From: Cellulomonas sp. Root930
GTDB lineage: Bacteria > Actinomycetota > Actinomycetes > Actinomycetales > Cellulomonadaceae
NCBI GenBank assembly: GCA_001429255.1
Contig: LMJI01000001.1
Location: forward strand, 496,001 to 560,000
Reading direction: 5' to 3'
Length of the DNA: 64,000 nt
Position 1 is the first letter of the stretch, and every line of letters starts with the position of its first letter. Both the position numbers and the translations under genes were made by a program. This document shows positions 63,358 to 64,000 of the stretch, piece after piece. The notes beneath the pieces are model-generated. The model was not told where the DNA came from. It was given only the letters and a program-made list of their open reading frames with translations, and made no database searches.

Positions 63358-64000
63358 CTAGACAGCGCGCTGGCGGGACACCTCGAACAGGGCGATGCCC
63401 GCGGCGACGCCGGCGTTGAGCGACTCGACGGCCGACGTGATCGGGATGGACGCGATCGCGTCGCACTGCTCGCGGACCAGCCGCGACAGGCCCTTGCCCT
63501 CGGAGCCGACGACGAGCACCAGCGGGTCGGAGGCGTAGGGCAGGTCGGTGATCGACACGTCGCCGCCGCCGTCCAGGCCGACGACGAAGACGCCCGCGGA
63601 CTTCAGGCTCTGCAGGGTGCGCACCAGGTTGGTCACCCGGGCGACCGGCACACGTGCGGCCGCACCCGCGGAGACCTTCCACGCCGACGCGGTGACGCCC
63701 GCCGCGCGCCGCTCGGGCACGAGGACGCCGTGGGCGCCGAACGCCCCGGCGGACCGGAGCACGGCACCGAGGTTCCGCGGGTCCGTCACCCCGTCGAGCG
63801 CGACGATGAGCGCCGGGCGGTCCGACTCCGCGGCCGCGTCGAGGAGGTCGTCGTCGTCCGCGTACGCGTACGGCGGGACCTGGATGGCGACGCCCTGGTG
63901 GACCGAGCCGTCGGTCAGGCGGTCCAGCTCGGCGCGGCTGACCTCGAGGAGCGGGTAGTTCGAGTTGCCCGCGGCGCTGATGATCTCGCGCGTGCGGTCG
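63358..64000 (-). CDS. rlmB: 23S rRNA 2'-O-methyltransferase RlmB, N-terminus cut by window edge
   Basis: The last 213 codons of a SPOUT-fold TrmH/RlmB methyltransferase are present, and the 5' part lies beyond the right edge. Motif 1 is LDGVTDPRNLGAVLRSA, motif 2 VVGSEGKGLSRLVREQCD and motif 3 IPITSAVESLNAGVAAGIALFE, which form the AdoMet knot. The N-terminal substrate-binding domain is partly visible (VSRAELDRLTDGSVHQGVAI). It methylates G2251 in the 23S rRNA P-loop in E. coli. Convergent with DUF4032. Confidence 0.93.
   Translation of the reverse strand, partial: DRTREIISAAGNSNYPLLEVSRAELDRLTDGSVHQGVAIQVPPYAYADDDDLLDAAAESDRPALIVALDGVTDPRNLGAVLRSAGAFGAHGVLVPERRAAGVTASAWKVSAGAAARVPVARVTNLVRTLQSLKSAGVFVVGLDGGGDVSITDLPYASDPLVLVVGSEGKGLSRLVREQCDAIASIPITSAVESLNAGVAAGIALFEVSRQRAV

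Overview
The window is very GC-rich, with G/C at nearly every third codon position and frequent GTG starts. Several gene families are typical of Actinobacteria: a solo GroEL with CIRCE control, WXG100, a VirR-like LytR_C protein, DUF3027, DUF3263, DUF4032, XPB helicase, MsiK-type ATPase and OtsAB trehalose synthesis. A CebR-like operator and the MsiK ATPase fit a polysaccharide-degrading Micrococcales such as Cellulomonas; that genus is an inference. No insertion sequence, prophage or CRISPR array is visible, so this looks like ordinary chromosome.

Layout. 1-6321: a truncated sacsin/Hsp90-like ATPase, DUF3027 and a cold-shock-domain protein in one tight minus-strand unit, then a DksA-type zinc finger, a HEAT-repeat protein and an M20 amidohydrolase. 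6464-18428: XPB helicase with its partner protein, a TPM-domain membrane protein with PspA, an OmpR-type two-component pair, an HD-like protein, WXG100 and DUF4031. 18440-29656: a complete urea module on the minus strand, with a urea ABC transporter (urtABCDE), a GntR regulator, urea carboxylase and allophanate hydrolase. The urtA and urea carboxylase promoters share the same two motifs, one resembling nitrogen-control (GlnR) sites and one a palindrome suited to the GntR protein. 29871-37618: aminotransferase, OmpA-like lipoprotein, groEL with two overlapping-phase CIRCE elements, a GH15-like enzyme, cspA, and a VirR-like/DUF3263 pair. 37782-43663: uracil-DNA glycosylase, an SGNH hydrolase, a three-gene TasA/SipW-type secretion locus, and a divergent NarL-type two-component pair.

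43716-51188 is rich in phosphate metabolism: PhoX phosphatase, a GDPD fused to an esterase-like domain, and Ppx. PHO-box-like direct repeats precede phoX and the GDPD gene, which suggests a PhoP-controlled group. 51288-64000: tRNA-Thr(TGT), a DsbA-like membrane thioredoxin, a tiny toxin-tail-like ORF coupled to a possible immunity protein, a membrane Ser/Thr kinase, otsA-otsB, two tandem membrane-anchored beta-propeller paralogues, msiK, DUF4032 and a 5'-truncated rlmB at the edge.

The strongest new leads are in regulation: the paired GlnR-like/GntR-like motifs of the urea regulon, the double CIRCE, the PHO boxes, a CebR-like operator in front of a long hairpin with no gene nearby, a long GACAC-core motif shared by two distant promoters, and a tandem 45-bp palindromic repeat. 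Names of families are from recognition of motifs in the translations; no database search was possible.
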